Shown: piece by piece, positions 1 to 13,724 of the stretch | Layout: each line of letters starts with the position of its first letter | Position numbering within the stretch: the stretch's first letter is position 1 | Assembly: GCA_948474755.1 (NCBI GenBank) | Contig: CAOLHI010002555.1 | Span: 62,001 to 126,000 of the forward strand | Source of the DNA: Ctenosaura bakeri | Taxonomy: Eukaryota; Chordata; Lepidosauria; Squamata; Iguanidae | DNA: 64,000 nucleotides | Direction: 5' to 3' | The notes under the pieces: model-generated | The model's database searches: none | Told to the model about the DNA's origin: nothing | The model's input: the letters and a program-made list of their open reading frames with translations, nothing else | Position numbers and translations under genes: made by a program

Positions 1-3000
1 CACACATTTTTATTAGTTTTTTTCTTTTTAATAATAATAAAAGAGAGAGAGTGCACATCAGACATTTTTAAATAGTCCAAAGATTTGGAAATAATTTTAT
101 CTTCCATTTGTAAAAGACCTTGAATGGGTAAATACCTACAGGCTGTTCTATACCAAGCAAATTGATCTATTAGAGTTTCTCAAAAAATGGTTCACACTGA
201 AATCCTACAGAGATCTGAAGAACTAAATGTCCAGGGAAAATTTCTAAACAATTAGAGCTATTGATCTATAGAGAACCTATAGAAATTACTGTTCCTGGGT
301 TCATTGTGTTTATTACCACCACACATTTTGGACAGAATTCTCAAAAGGGAATGTCCTCCTCCAGCTCTGAAATCTGCCAACAGCTGAAAGTTTGCTTCTT
401 CTTCCAAAGCCCTCTTTCTGCTATGTTGTCTTTTGTGCTTGGAACTTTCTCTCTTAGAACATCTGAAAGACACCACATCTGCTTCCTTCTTGTCCCTCCT
501 CCAACCCATCTTTTACATATATTTGGTATCTGCTATTGTATCAGGGAGATGAAGGTGATGGGGGCCTGCAGTGACAGTGGGATCCATACCTCTGCAGAGA
601 TGGTAACGAGGGAGGAGGCTATGGACCAAGGAAGGTAGTTATATCTGAGGATGTCAGCAATGTGTGCTATACATCACCAGCTCTGGTTGCAGCTCAGAAG
701 AAACAACAAGTGAGAAGAGGGAATAGGAGTCAAAACAGGTGGAAGTAAGGTAGATAATTCAAAGAGGGGAATAGCCATGAGGGCAAGAGGAGGACACATA
801 AATGAAAAAAAAAAAGGATGCAGGGACAGCAAGGAAGCAAGGCAATAGTGGAGAAACTAGAGAAGAATAAAGGGGAATAGAGGGGAATAGAAGCATGTCC
901 AAGATAAAAAGGTCTGACAGAGACTTACTTTCTGGGAGAATGGCAAGCAGTGCTGACGGAAGGTTCCAAGCTGGTTCCTCCAATGTAGACAGGTGTAAAT
1001 GCTACCCTCTGCTTTATTACAAGAAGTTTCTATCCAAAGGGCTGAGGTATCCACCCAGAATAGCACAGAACAAGTGCTGCGCAGCAAAGTCAGAATTAGT
1101 TGCCCCTGGCCTCAAACAATATGGGGCAGATGACGGGTGAGAGGCACAGTTGAGTGTGAGACTGAAGTGGCAGATAATTCCTGAACAGCAACAACATCTT
1201 CCAAATTGGCATGGTTTTCACAGACATTCTCACAGCAGGTAGAAAATTTGAAAAATAATTTGTTTTTCCCTACAAGATTAAAATTATTAAAAATTTACAT
1301 CCCTAATTTAGACACACATTTCTTCACATTTGGAAGTTTACGTGGAGTGTTAGAAACAATGTCAGATATGAAAATTTGCTGTCACCATATAAACAAATAT
1401 CCATTATATCCATTTATTTCTGGCATTAATGTATCACCTTTCCATCTAGCAGTAGATTCAAGAGGCATAATGAATTTAACTTTATTTGGTAGGATGGATG
1501 TAAAATATCCATGTGGATGCACACATAAAACACATACAGACACACATTCACTTACTTTTTAGTATCACACACTTCTTCTCTGCCAGAGCTAATATTACAT
1601 ACATCCTTTTCTTTGGCTTCTCACTCAGCTTCACAAACGTTCCACTGGAAGTATACCTCTTTCCCATGGAATTCCGAAGGATGAGCATGATCTTGTGTCC
1701 TTTTTTCCTCTTTGAATCATCACTTCCAACACCTCCTAATAATTAGAAAACATGCATAGACAGATTATAGGAGTAAGACTTATCTAGTATATCAAATACT
1801 CCAGTAGTATGTATCCTGACTATGAGCAGCAGTAAAATTGATCTGATCCTTCTCTAAATGGATCATATAGCAAAAGCATTTAGTTCCAATCCTCATGGTG
1901 CCAGAGATTGAACCTGTGATTCTCTGGCACATGGATTACCTCAGAACTATAGTTCCACTCATTCCTTTATATGCACGAATAATAAAAGTAAGTGTTGTAG
2001 GGACATATGAAGTTTCTTAGAGGTTAGAGCATAGCAGTCAAAGCAATAAAGTTATGATAAATAGAAATTGTTAAATAAACTATTAAGCACATGGGAAATC
2101 ATTGAGAACAACAAAACTATTTAACACAGTAGAAAGGAATATATCACAACTGATTTAAGAACCATTAATTTATATGGGACTTACATAAATTCCTTTGCAT
2201 ACTAATTAGGAAGGATATGGGTTGAGTTGAATGTGACAAAGTTAAAATGTATTAAATAAAACAATTTGAGAAATGATAGCAAACTATAAGAAGCTAGATA
2301 AGAACAGACACTGCACTTAGACTGTGCTTACACTACTCTATTGTCCCCCTTAGTAATGGAAGAAAGCATTAAGATACTTTTTTAAAAGTATGTTTTCCTT
2401 ACTTCATGATTTTAACAATACTATCATCCTGTCACTTGTCTGTATAACATACAGTCTCTCTCAGCATTTTTTCTGCTATATCTTACACTAACATTTTATC
2501 TCTGTATAAAGACTATTTGAAAAGTGATTTGCTTTAAATCTCTTCAAACTCATTGAACTCATCTTTTGTATGTATTATTTAAAAAGATATTCAAAGACAG
2601 AACAAAGCTGAAATCAGTCTACAGAGGTTTGTTACAATTTTATGCTGATTTAATTATTCCTTTCACAATTTACACCCTCTTTTTTAAAAAAGGTAGTTGT
2701 TGCTTGATAAGATTTTTAGTCTACTTTATGATTCTGCTCAATCTGAAGCTTTACCAAATCCAACCTTCTTTCTCTTTTCCAAATTTCTCAAATCCTATAC
2801 CTAGTATTGGTTCAGATTCTGGACTGTTTTGATACATCCCCTATATTCTATGGCAGGGATGTATGGCTTCCTAAATTTGATTCTCAGAAGCAATAATGAA
2901 CAAGGTAACCAATCTTCCTTCCACTTTGAGAAAGTCCTCCAAAACTGTGCCATTTTCAAGAAATATTCATAGTTTAGGATTCATTTTATATATAGAATAT

Positions 3001-4152
3001 ATGTGTGGGGGTGTGTTTGTGCATATTCTATAAATATAGAATATATGTATTATTTATATTTATATATTTGTTCTATATACACCACAACAACATTTCTGCA
3101 TAGAAAACTCGCTTTTAAGAGCTAAACTGTCTTTTTTCTCTCAAAACAGAATTTTCTGTGCAGAAATGTCATCATAGTGTTTGTGCATTGAGAAGCTGAC
3201 CTCTTCAGTGTTTTTTCAACAGATTATTAAATTTATACGTTGCAACCCACAGGGGTGTGGCTATGAAGGAGGGAAGTGAAGGCATTGTGCTCTGAATAAA
3301 AATTCTGCCACCGATGAAGTTTTCCACAATTCCTAAATTTCTGGTATGGCTATAACTTAACATTTCATGTGAGGATTTAAAAATAAAGTTTAAACATCCA
3401 AAAATAAAGTTTTAACCATCCAAGCAAAGTAAACAAGGACTGCAAACAAAGTAAACAGAATAGTTTGCAATCTCATGGTAATTTTCACTGTCTTACTCTC
3501 TGCAATGCTAGAAATTTGGGGATTGGAGAAAATTTCAAATGGGCATGTTTCCCCACCTCATCTTGTTGACTGTGGCATTGAGGATCCTTGTCATGTCTGC
3601 TAATTCTAAATTCTCTCTAGGGTAACTTCCATCAACTTCTGGTCAAATGCCTCATATCACCTCAAGATAGTAGTTAAACCAAATAGAATCAACTTTAGCC
3701 ATTTAAGCATTCTTAAGTATTGGAGTTATAAGATATTTGTATAGGAATTGAGAAGGCTCTTTTAGTACTCTTTTAGGCTATTTATTCATAGTATTCACAG
3801 ATATATTAATATTTCTGCATTCCCATTGGGCGAGACACAGGAACAGCAATGCCTGGATGTATAGCTTCAGTACATTTTATTACATAGCACATTAAGGCAT
3901 CAATATTATTACATCATATTATAGGGTCATCAAGAAGTTATATAGGGACTTCCATAAATATTGAACCTTGATTTCTCTTTTCAGCCCTTTAATAGGCTTG
4001 GTAAAAATTAACACATAGAAGAACATCCATCAAGTTTTCCATTGTTAAGGGATTATGAAGATTTTTCATAAAAATGTTCGCAATACAGAATTCTGTCCCT
4101 TCTACCATACTCATACTGATCTTAAACTTATAGTCTAAGGTATCTTAACAGC

Positions 4153-4153
<1 letters not shown>
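1..4153. other. AT-rich DNA, no gene recognised
   Basis: The stretch is AT-rich and has only short, random-looking open frames with no recognisable domain, splice context or codon bias. It holds minor low-complexity patches, for example AATAAT/GAGAGA near 30-52 and an AT/GT patch near 2995-3075. I see nothing that I would call a gene or an identifiable transposon. Confidence 0.6.
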
Positions 4154-4190
<37 letters not shown>

Positions 4191-4230
4191 ACACACACAC
4201 ACACACACATACATACACACACACACACAT

Positions 4231-4261
<31 letters not shown>
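4154..4261. repeat. (TA)n then (CA)n/(CATA)n compound microsatellite
   Basis: A run of TA dinucleotides (about 4154-4187) passes directly into CA repeats interspersed with CATA tetramers up to 4261. It is simple sequence, likely polymorphic in length. The TA part can extrude a cruciform and the CA part can adopt Z-DNA, which is general knowledge of these repeats. Confidence 0.95.
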
Positions 4262-4408
4262 ATCTTACCAGTATCAGCATAAATCAGCAATTTTAAGGTA
4301 GAGTATCAGGGCAATTATCAGTCTTTAGTTTATCAGGAGGATTGACACAGATAACAGTTTTCCTTGCTGGAGATATGCTGAAAGCAGCTTGACTTGGACA
4401 CTATCTCA

Positions 4409-4825
4409 GGCTCTTTCTGTGCTGCCCTCCCAACCTGCCATGGGAATGGGAGAAGAATGGGACCGTAATGATACCTCTGTATGTCATTGTTGTGGTCCTG
4501 TCCTTTTCCTGTTCCCAGGTGGCACAATCATGGAGTAAATCATTGAAAGGGTTTCTCCATAAATGACCCATGATTGCACCACTGTGATGGACTTACCTTT
4601 CCAGAGGAAGCCTGGGAAGTACGATGACTGTGTTTCCTGATCCAGCACAGCCTGGGAAGGTATCTGGTTGCACTGCAGAAGGAAGAGGCACGGCCATTGC
4701 ATTCCCTTCCTCAGGAAACCAGTTGGTGCAGAGTGGAATACTTCTGTTGTGCTTCCTTCCCATCAGAGCTGATGCCAGAATCTCCACTGGACATCCTTGC
4801 AAAAAGGTAAGGTGTGGTAAGGGCC
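4409..4825 (-). mobile_element. Family B non-autonomous DNA transposon (MITE)
   Basis: The terminal repeats are GGCTCTTTCTGTGC at the left and, read inward from the right, GGCCCTTACCACACC, and they agree imperfectly. The body matches the copies at 33090 (reversed), 18161 and 35287 through shared blocks such as GCACTGCAGAAGGAAGAGGC and the AAATCATTGA/GGTTTCTCC segment. Candidate 3-bp flanks are TCA on the left and TCG on the right. No coding capacity is visible. Orientation is arbitrary, with minus meaning reverse of the 30465 copy. Confidence 0.65.
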
Positions 4826-6027
4826 TCGGCCTCTTTTATCCTCTCCTTAGGCCCATTCAGTTTGTCTGTTGACCAGTCAAAATTGAATAACTCACAATCC
4901 AGTTCTGCTCTAGATATACCTAGTACACTACATCTTATCCAGTAAAAATACACATATTTCTATAATGAACCTGCAATACAGTAGGAATCATTATAACATC
5001 GAGTGCAGTTGTCATTGTTCATCTAACGGACCTGTACTTGTCATGGTTTATTTGTTCTCTAGAATCTACTAGTGCCTTCACCTCTGGACTACAGTGTTTC
5101 TTATTTTTTGTTTACATTAAAGAATGTCCAGTATTCTTCCCTACCTGTCCTGTACTATAGCTAATTTTCTGCAAACAGACAAAAGAGAATGAGAGAGTGT
5201 GCTAACTGCCTGTTTTAGCTAATTAGGTTAAATTCTGTTCTTTAAAGTTATATGAATAAGCCAAGAAATTGGTAACAGAATAGTGACTGGCCTGCAATAG
5301 CTAGTCTGCAGGTAATAGACTATTATAACTATTGTAATAATTGAAATTATAATTTCAAAAACTAGTAGCCATCAATTGTCACATTGACAATGAAATAAGA
5401 CCCTTTAGATATCAAGTCATCCAACAGCCTTGAAAGGTCAGTTTGCATAACCATAAAGGCATGCTTCTGCCTTATTTTGCATGACTGATGGTGTGTTGTT
5501 TGGAGGATTTTGGAAGCTTAGTCCAAAAAAGTCCCCCCCTCCAAGTTTTGGCCAACCCATTCAGAATTAATGCTCCTATTTCACAAAAGGAGAGAGAGAG
5601 AGAAACTTAGACATATTGTATACTTACTTTTGCACTACAAGGATCACATCTCCTGCTATCTTCAGTCTGATTTACAGGTTAAGAAAACTGTTTCCTTAGT
5701 AGTTAATGATCCATGAATTCACTCAAGCCACCAGACTTATTCAAGGAAAAAGAATAGAGTTGACTTCTCCAGCTGACTGGCAGTCTGAAACTGATGGATG
5801 CTCTGTGCACATTCTCAGGATCAATCTTCCTTGAGCAGCTTAGCAGAGCTATATAAAAGCATAGAAGCTTTTTTTCTTTTTCTTTTTTTAAATTCAGATT
5901 TATATAGGATTCACAAATACCTCTTGGTTCTATCCAGTTGTCAATATTGTGAAAACATTATTTTTGTTAATACACCTTGACTAAGCATGCCCTCATCAGA
6001 AAAAATATGGCTTTCTTTTTGCCATGT
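4826..6027. other. AT-rich DNA, no gene recognised
   Basis: Only short frames occur here. There is a small GA run near 5589-5602 and nothing else assignable. Confidence 0.55.
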
Positions 6028-6221
6028 GTTACCCTGTATGTTGGGGGTCCCGGGAGGGGCGCCCAAATAACCAAATAAAAACACAAGTTGGGGGAATTTA
6101 GCTTAAGCACTCTCTCGGCTAAACGAGAGGCAGGGTAACGTTAGCAAGGATCTTTAACCCTATGTATACAGCGGCGGGTCAGAGAGCGGCTACACAAGGT
6201 TTTCGAAGTAATAAACAATAT

Positions 6222-6227
6222 TTTATT
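6222..6227 (-). promoter_or_regulatory. LTR polyadenylation signal
   Basis: AATAAA on the minus strand within AATAAAATATT, conserved with the same signal at 56012 in the second LTR. It lies about 230 bp downstream of the TATA box in LTR sense. Confidence 0.75.
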
Positions 6228-6456
6228 AATGACAAGAAACACGCAAGACAAGACATAAACTAACTAGCTGGGAAATAGAAACGGAGAGCTTTTTCGGGAA
6301 AGGCAATATGACACCTGGTCTCGCAGTCCTGGAGAGAAGTGGGGTTCCGGGGTAGAAAGCTCAGCGGGGCTCGCTGAGGGGAGTTCCTTCAGACTACTGG
6401 CAGCAAGGCGGGATGGAAGTCCAAAGTAGTCTGAGGAGGTCCCAAAAGTGGGGACC

Positions 6457-6463
6457 TTTTATA
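6457..6463 (-). promoter_or_regulatory. LTR TATA box
   Basis: TATAAAA on the minus strand, in the context CCCTATAAAAGGTCCCC, which is identical to the TATA context of the plus-strand LTR at 55776. It would mark the U3/R region of the solo LTR. Confidence 0.75.
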
Positions 6464-8808
6464 GGGTGGAGTTTACCTACAGGCTATGTTATGCTCAGTG
6501 AGAACAAAGAGAGTTTGGAGCTGGACAAAGGATTTGGAAAAGGTCAAGTTTAGCATGATTGGCTTAGCTCTTGATGACAATAGCGTTGGCCGGTACGTTG
6601 ATGGCCCAACATAAAGGAATGGTTTGACTCTTGACTGCAAGGCTTTGTGTAACTCCAAGCCGAGCAAAGCTGGTTTGCAGGGAGGTTTTTCCCTAAAGCA
6701 ATGGAGAGGCTTAAATTGCTAGCCTGAATGGGGTTTTGGAATGTACAGTCATTAACGGCCGCACCCGTACATGTTTGTCCAGGAGGCCTCTGCAAACATG
6801 TGGAGTGAGATGGCAAAGAGAGGTCAAGCAAGGCCAAATTATTTGATATCAAAGAGATATCTAGTGTTCTCACCAGACATATCATAACCGTGATAACACA
6901 TGGATTCCAGACATAAACTTTAAATATATAAAAGCATGCAACATTTTACAGTGTTGATGATGTTAAATGTTGGCTTCTTCCAAATATCTCTTTAAAGGTT
7001 TAATCTCTGTGGAGAAAAATAGGAATAGAATAATTGGATAATCCAAAAGTGAGGTCACATAGATTTTCTATTTCTGGGGGATGGGGGAGAGGTGCTGCTG
7101 ATATAAAACTGCAAGGCCAGGTAAAGAAGTCATTTAGAATAACAATAGCTAATAAGGGAAATTCTTACTGTGTGGTGACAGATGTGTCATATCCCAAGAC
7201 AAGTTGAGTGGGTGCTGCTTGATTGTAGATGGGGAAAGGAACAGCATTTGGAAGACAAATGTGTGTGTGTTTGTGTATTTCACATAACAAGACACTGCTC
7301 AGCACTGTGCTACTGCCTCTTTGCATGTAGAGTTTAGGTAAAACTGAGGTTTGCAAGTTGAATTCTAGGCCCTTCCACAATTTGTGATAGGTTTATCAAG
7401 CTCCTGTCTGCATCCTCATGACAAATGAAATGAAAATGAAATAATAAAATGATAAAATAATATTTTTTAAGAAAAAAAATCTGGGAGCCTACAAAGTGCT
7501 CCATTCTCTGTGTCAACATGCCATATTCCTCCCATTATCTTAGCACTGTTTAGTTCAAAATCTGCTATCTGACTTCACATTCAAAATGTAGCAGTTTTTC
7601 CAAGCTGCTGCCTGCAAAGGATTGGAAAAACTGATGTACCACCTAACAATCAAGACACTCATATATTCCAACTGTCCCTGTTCTTTAAAAGGGATAGACC
7701 CTTTTTCTATTGCCTGACCATGGTAAATCACTCCTCCACTCACACAGTTTTATCTGATTATTTTTGTGCCTGGGAGAGGTCATTATTAAAGCATGCTTCT
7801 AGAGTAGTCAAGTTTTAAGACTTACTTCTTGGTCTGCAGAGCTTTGTGTGTGCAAAGCTTTGTGTGTCATTTCTAGCACACATCGATGAAAATTATTGCA
7901 CGATGGATACTACAATATGATACATTATGCAATCTACTTTCTATGAAATGCAGCTTCTGAAGCATTTTGAACTACTGAAAACATACTGTAGAATAAAACT
8001 GGAGAATTTTTTTCCCTTGAGGTTTGCATTCACTCAGATGTAATCTGTGTGAGGAGCTTCATGCTAACAGTATATGAGACCTCTCTGGAACCTCTTTTCC
8101 CTGTCTCCCACATATAATTGTTCTTTTCTCTCTTTATATATCCTTTCTTTCTCCTTCTCAATCTCTGTGTCTCCATTTTCCATCCATCCATCCATCACTC
8201 ACTCTTTTTTCTTGCTGGGTGAATCTGCTTCCCAGGTGAATCTCCTTTTCAGGCTAATAGAACTCCATGCCTTTTTCTCTGACCAGTCAAGCAGAGCAAG
8301 TTCTATTTTTTTTCTGATTGACTGATGCTGAGCAGCACTATGGGGGAAACCTAGGAAGCTATGGACAAGTAGTTTTGCAGTTAGAAAGTCAGTTCATCTT
8401 AAAATGACTCAGCTGGGAACAGTTTCTGATTATTCCTTGTAGAGACTGTCTCCCAACATCAGCCTCAATCCATTGTTTCAATCCCTTTGTTCTTTTTGTT
8501 TTGTTTTTTTTTAATTGATGCTGACTGTCCCAGTTTTTCACCCTCCTCTCTCCAACTATTCTATTTTAGTTTCATCAACCTTGTTCAAGGATAGTCACTT
8601 TTTATAGTATATCTTTAACCCAAGTAATTAAGACTTTCACTGCAGTCTCTGCTAGAAAGCTCCAAAGCATACATTGGTAAGATCATAATGCTCTTCATGG
8701 TGGGCTAGTTGGAACTTTCTTTCAGTGATTCCACCCACAACAGTCAATAGAAGAGAGAAGCCAATGGATCAGGTGTGGCATTTCCATCTGAGAAGCAGCA
8801 TCTTCATG

Positions 8809-8831
8809 CACGCGCGCACACACACACACAA
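8809..8831. repeat. Short (CG)/(CA) microsatellite
   Basis: CACGCGCGCACACACACACA-type simple sequence, an alternating purine-pyrimidine tract. Confidence 0.9.
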
Positions 8832-10660
8832 AATAGCATAGATGAAGCAGACAGCCAAGCGCCAAACATGTGCACAGTTTCACTGGTAGCTTTCCAGAGG
8901 TTTTGAATTTTAAATAAGTTATCCAAGATGCTGAATTTATCCTCAAAATGGGTTCAACACCTTGGACATTTATTTTGGAATACAGACTAAAAGTCAGAGT
9001 TGTTTCATTGTCCCACCAATGTGGAAAGCACCACTCCCTTTTTATTGGCTAGGAAGATTACAGTTCTTTTGATAACTTCTGTTTACAATATCTTCTGACA
9101 TTACAAATTTCAATTACTATCAGTTTTTAACAAAGCCACTTTAAACTAACCACAATTACCTTTCATCATAATTCTAAGTCCAGATGACAGATCAAAAAAT
9201 AGTTAGGCAAGGCTGATAGTAAACACTTCCATTTTTTGTTCTCCCTGTCACAAAATGAGGAGGAAGCATGTCTTGCATCACTGTAAGCCATAGTTTAACA
9301 TATATATTGTCTCTACAGATATGTGAATGGTACTAAATAACAGTAACAGGACCATGGGTGTTGGCCTGAATTTTTTTCAAGGAAGAATTGTCTATCAGAA
9401 TTATTATGTCACTCTCCAATCCAGGTCAAGCAAAATATGGTGCCTGATCGTCAAAGATTACTGTTCTTCAAGACAGTCAGTGTCATTTCCTTAAAAAAGA
9501 ATTGCAGCATTTTTCAATTGTGCAAAATATAAACACTTTGCATAGATCAAACAGGTACATCAGAATACATTAGCAAGCATAAGCATATTAGTTCGATGTT
9601 TAGGGGAAAACTTATTTCAGGTTACAGCTGAGACTAGAATTCTCTCATGGTTACCTTTCTTTTCAACAAAAAAGGACCCTAGAGGAGCACAGTTGTACCG
9701 AATAATTAGCTTTGCATGACATTCACATACTGTTGGGCATTTCTAGTTTAACTGAGCTAATGATCAGTTTGGATTTGAAGCTCCATTGAGTTTATTACTA
9801 AATCAGAATACCACTTCCACTGAGAGAAACAGAACCCATTATAGGGCTCTAGCCTTTAATGGGGTTGATAAAATATAAGAGCACAATCTGATTAAAATAC
9901 TCTCCTGGAGCTATAGGAGTGTGTGAAGAAAGGGAGGGACCATTGGCATTATTGATGCCTTGGTGCTTTAAAAAATGTTTTGAAAGGAAGAAAAGGTAGG
10001 AAATAATGTATTTCATCTTATTAAAATCTGATGAGAAGTATGCACATTCAATTACAATCCAGTAAAGTTGAAAGGGACTTAAAACACATTTATGATGCTT
10101 GCCACATCTGATGGCTGTTAGATGATAAAGTGGAAAAAAGAATTTTATTTTAACCAGGGTTTTTAAAAATAAATTTATCAACTTTATGTTTTATAAGACA
10201 ATCAGTGAAATTACACATTTATCTTTTTGTTTCCTATGAGTCGGAGAAAACTCTGAACACCAAATGATTTCATTTTCAAAATGTATGCAAGTAAATGTCT
10301 AGAACTAACTAAAAATGCATTCATTGGGGAAATATGTTCAAACATGCTTTTGGCAAAGGAGAAAATATATACAAATATGTGAATCAAGAAACCTGCATAA
10401 AAAATACATGTATTCAGAAAGTGTGTATTTGCCAGCACATACCCAAATTTCCATCTGAGAAGGGAAAAAAAGATATCATAACTCAATATTGTGTTTAGAT
10501 GGGACAAGAACATTAGTGGGATCCATGGAACAAAGATGAAGCAAATAGTTGTTGTTTTTAAGCCTAGATGAATATAGGATGCTGACTAATGATCAGACTA
10601 AGTCTCATAAGTTAAGGATGTACTTGAAAATTAAGATTTACAGTATTAATCCATCCTTGT

Positions 10661-10696
10661 GAACAAACAAACAAACAAACAAACAAGCAAGCAAGC
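10661..10696. repeat. (AAAC)n tetranucleotide repeat
   Basis: About seven AAAC units ending in three AAGC variants. It could be the tail of a lost retroposon, but no body is visible upstream. Confidence 0.92.
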
Positions 10697-13660
10697 TATA
10701 GGGCCACAGTCTTAATTTCAGACTGTAGCCCAGAGTACTGTATTTATTCTTTCCTCTGTAAACTTATTCTTCTGGAAATTACCCTCTGAAGGCTGATTTT
10801 TTTGGTTCAAAGGTTCTACTTGCTACATAGCACACTGAAGGCTATATAAGATCTCATTAGGAAAGCAGTTCTTCACCAACTAACATGGACATGCTCAACC
10901 AAACATCTAAGACCTGAAACAGAAAACACTGATTTACATACACGAGTAAGAGCATACTATGTAGTCTGGAAAAGGGTTAACATGTCTTCTAAAACACTGC
11001 TATTTCCACTGACCCTATTTATTTTTTAAAAGGCCTGAGTTGTGATGCCCATACAGTCTGTGGAAGTGGCACCAGTCCTAAATGAGTAGGACCCAAATTT
11101 CATACCCCCAAACCTATCGTCTTAAAAGCCTTGCAAGTCACTGCCCAAAATTGGAATTTTGTTAATGGCATGCTGTCCATGAGGACAAAGCAAGCTACCA
11201 GCATCCCCCTGCCCACACACATCTTATAGCCAGATATTGTGACATTAACCATAGTGTGCAAAGCCCTTTCTCAGGACATTGCCCAATAACTTTATCAGCA
11301 CCCATGCCTGACCTGTCTATCTTTGAGTGGTGAAGCTAATACTCAAGTCATCACCCAACACCTACACACCTTTGCATTCCTGATGACCTATGTGAAGTGT
11401 CACTCCTCCCTGCAACAACCAGCTGAAAGGCCCCCCAAAATGCCACCAGGTAAGGAACATGGAAAAGGTGCTACTCAAAGGCAGAAAAACATAGCACAAG
11501 CCAACACCCTCCCCCAAGCTGTCTGCTAATAGATGGAGACAAGGGAATCCTCTCATCCTGCTTCCTCCCAGCCCTCTCTGATATTTTGTAGCTTAAAATT
11601 GTCCATGTCATCCCCCTCACCCATGAGATTTACCTTCAAATACCAGGGACAAAAGCTTGCCATGATATTGGGCAAAGCCCTCAGGCACTTAATGACACAC
11701 AGAAATGCATCTGATGCACTAAAAGTATGGATCATGTTAAAGGAAGGCTATGCTGTGTGCAAAATGACAGGAATTTGCTCTCTGCTCTCGTGTAAGCTAC
11801 TTTGGAGCCAGGAGCTAATGCCATACCCATGGCCTACCCAGCCTCAGCTTTCAAGTCTTCCACAGATTGGAGAGATATTCCAGTAAAGAAGGCAGGGGGA
11901 TGGGAGTTACAATTATGGCAATGGTGTCACAATCAGGTAGTGATTCTGAAAAATAAACAGTTATGGATGAGTAAATCTAAATAACTATTCAATATTTGTG
12001 ATTGCTATTTAATAACAATTCTGATACTATTGTCATGACTGCGGCCCGTGCCATGACGGCAGCCCGTTCAACCTACTTCACCAGGCATCAGGTGCATATG
12101 AGAAACAGATCCATTCTGCTGGCAGTCAGGGTACAAGTGTATGAGATTTACAACTATATGAACTTAGTCAAGTACATTTAACTAAGTATTTGATAACAGA
12201 ATACTGGCCATAATTATCTATGCAGAAAATGCTATTTCTTTGCACCGAAAAATCTATTTTCTGTTCACACCGAAGCAAATAAGAATTTAGGGCAAGATAA
12301 ATCCTGAACTGTGGAGATTCTCATCAGTCCACAATTCTCCTCATTAAGGTTTCCCAACACTCAAGAAGCACGTTTTTTTAGCCATTTTTTTTAAAAAAAG
12401 AAAAATCTTTCTATTCCTACTTTGAAACATGTCTCTGCTTGGTTCTTAGCATGACAGACAGCAAAGTGATGGTTGACACTACAGAATATTAAAGATCAAG
12501 GGTATTTTAATACCAGCTGACAGCCCTTTAAGTGCTTCTGCATTTTTATCTTGATTTACAGGGATTTAACATTACTCCATTAGCATTAATGGGAATTGTG
12601 AATGTAATTCTGCCCATGTTGAAGTGCAGAATGTTCTGTTCTCCAATGCAGTAGTCTTAAAAGAGGTAGGCAATATTTAAAAATCTGTTCATTCTTGCAT
12701 GGGTTTCTAAGGTGCTTAGTAGTGATGTCTCGATGGGGAATGAACCGTTAAAAATGTATCTTTTACATACTGACAGAAATGAAATGATGGACATAGAAAT
12801 TACTCCTTTGTGAGAATTTCACAGGATGACATGAGAAAGGTCAGGGATTCATGGTACTTCCAAGCCATATGTTGTCCACCTTTGGTGCAGACATTCCACA
12901 TACTTTTCCTGTCTTTCTTTTGAAATCTTGAGTGAGTGAGGAGGAATTTAACTCAAAATACACAAAAATCTGTGCCAGATTTTGAGATCTCTAGGTTTTA
13001 AAAATCAGAGAGCATGAGGGCAGAATTATTTGATCTTAAAAGGGGGGGGCACATAGAAATAAAAGCTATTGAAAACAAAAGTCTCAATAAAAATAATATT
13101 TTCATATCTCCCAAGATTTGCTGCAAAAAAAGTACACTTCTTCTTGCATGTTTACACATTAGCAAGGCTTGAAGAGCATTTTAAAGAATTAAATGGCACT
13201 TAAAATGTTTTAAAAGTGTGAGTAGCTAAAACGCATAGCACTGCAAAATACACAGGAACACACTTTAGCCAATTGAGAAAGCTGTATGTATTTACGGCAC
13301 CCCAAAATATACAGATTAGGAACTGTTTGCTTAAAATGTGACAATTTCAAGTGAGAGGAAAACAGAATATATTCTAATAAGATGAGGGAGAGAGATGGAA
13401 AGAGAATGCAGGTGGGGTTCAAAGAAGCATCACACATTTGGGATTGCAGAATTTTCACATCCCTGTCTTAGTGTCATGTCTGCATATTGTATGAAGATAT
13501 AATAGTAAAGAAAGTAAGACGCTGAAATTGGGCTCATCAAGTATTAGGTGTTAGTTATTTGGCTTCATCCCAGGAAGCAATAAAAGACAAGCCAATACCC
13601 ACTACATACATTTGTGTGTCTCTGTGTGTGTTTATTTATCCATTCTGAATACATATACAA

Positions 13661-13724
13661 GAGGAGGAGGAGGAAAGGAAGAAGAAGAGGAAGAAGAAGA
13701 AGATGGGGAGGAGGAGGAGGAGAA
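13661..13724. repeat. (GAG/GAA)n purine tract
   Basis: A 64-bp all-purine plus strand (one T interruption) of GAG and GAA triplets. The frames it creates (poly-Glu on plus, poly-Ser/Pro on minus) are artefacts of the repeat. Confidence 0.93.

Larger units (their letters stand above)
6028..6898 (-). mobile_element. Solo LTR of an endogenous retrovirus, minus strand
   Basis: On the plus strand the block starts TGTTACCCTG and ends CGTGATAACA, so in its own orientation it runs TGTTATCACG to CAGGGTAACA, the usual TG...CA ends. CATG occurs immediately outside both ends (6024-6027 and 6899-6902), a 4-bp target duplication. In LTR sense a TATAAAA box lies at 6463-6457 and an AATAAA signal at 6227-6222, a normal promoter-to-polyadenylation spacing. 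No internal viral sequence, primer-binding site or polypurine tract adjoins it, so it is a solo LTR left by LTR-LTR recombination. It is the same family as the LTR at 55341 and nearly the same length (871 versus 870 bp). The 4-bp duplication would fit a gamma-type (class I) ERV; that class call is inference. Confidence 0.88.
6903..13660. other. AT-rich DNA, no gene recognised
   Basis: This is long AT-rich DNA with simple repeats at 8809 and 10661 (listed separately). The stretch 11040-11900 is somewhat more GC-rich and has 68- and 117-codon frames (11323-11529 and 11533-11886, plus strand), but neither shows a motif I can name. It may be an old transposon I do not recognise. Confidence 0.5.

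Noticed and set aside
261..638. 125-codon plus-strand frame at the window start
   Set aside because: It is opposed by an 83-codon minus-strand frame and lacks any protein feature. Consistent with chance.
1890..1950. tRNA-like stretch with GAGATTGAACCTGTGATT
   Set aside because: It resembles a SINE B-box region, but I find no A box, no SINE body and no cloverleaf.
11533..11886. 117-codon plus-strand frame
   Set aside because: Considered as a possible exon or transposase fragment, but there is no motif, codon bias or splice context. I leave it as unassigned DNA.
12033..12080. Small GC-rich island with repeated GCGGCCCGT/GCAGCCCGT and CATGAC
   Set aside because: Too short to assign, with only two imperfect units and no terminal repeats or frame.
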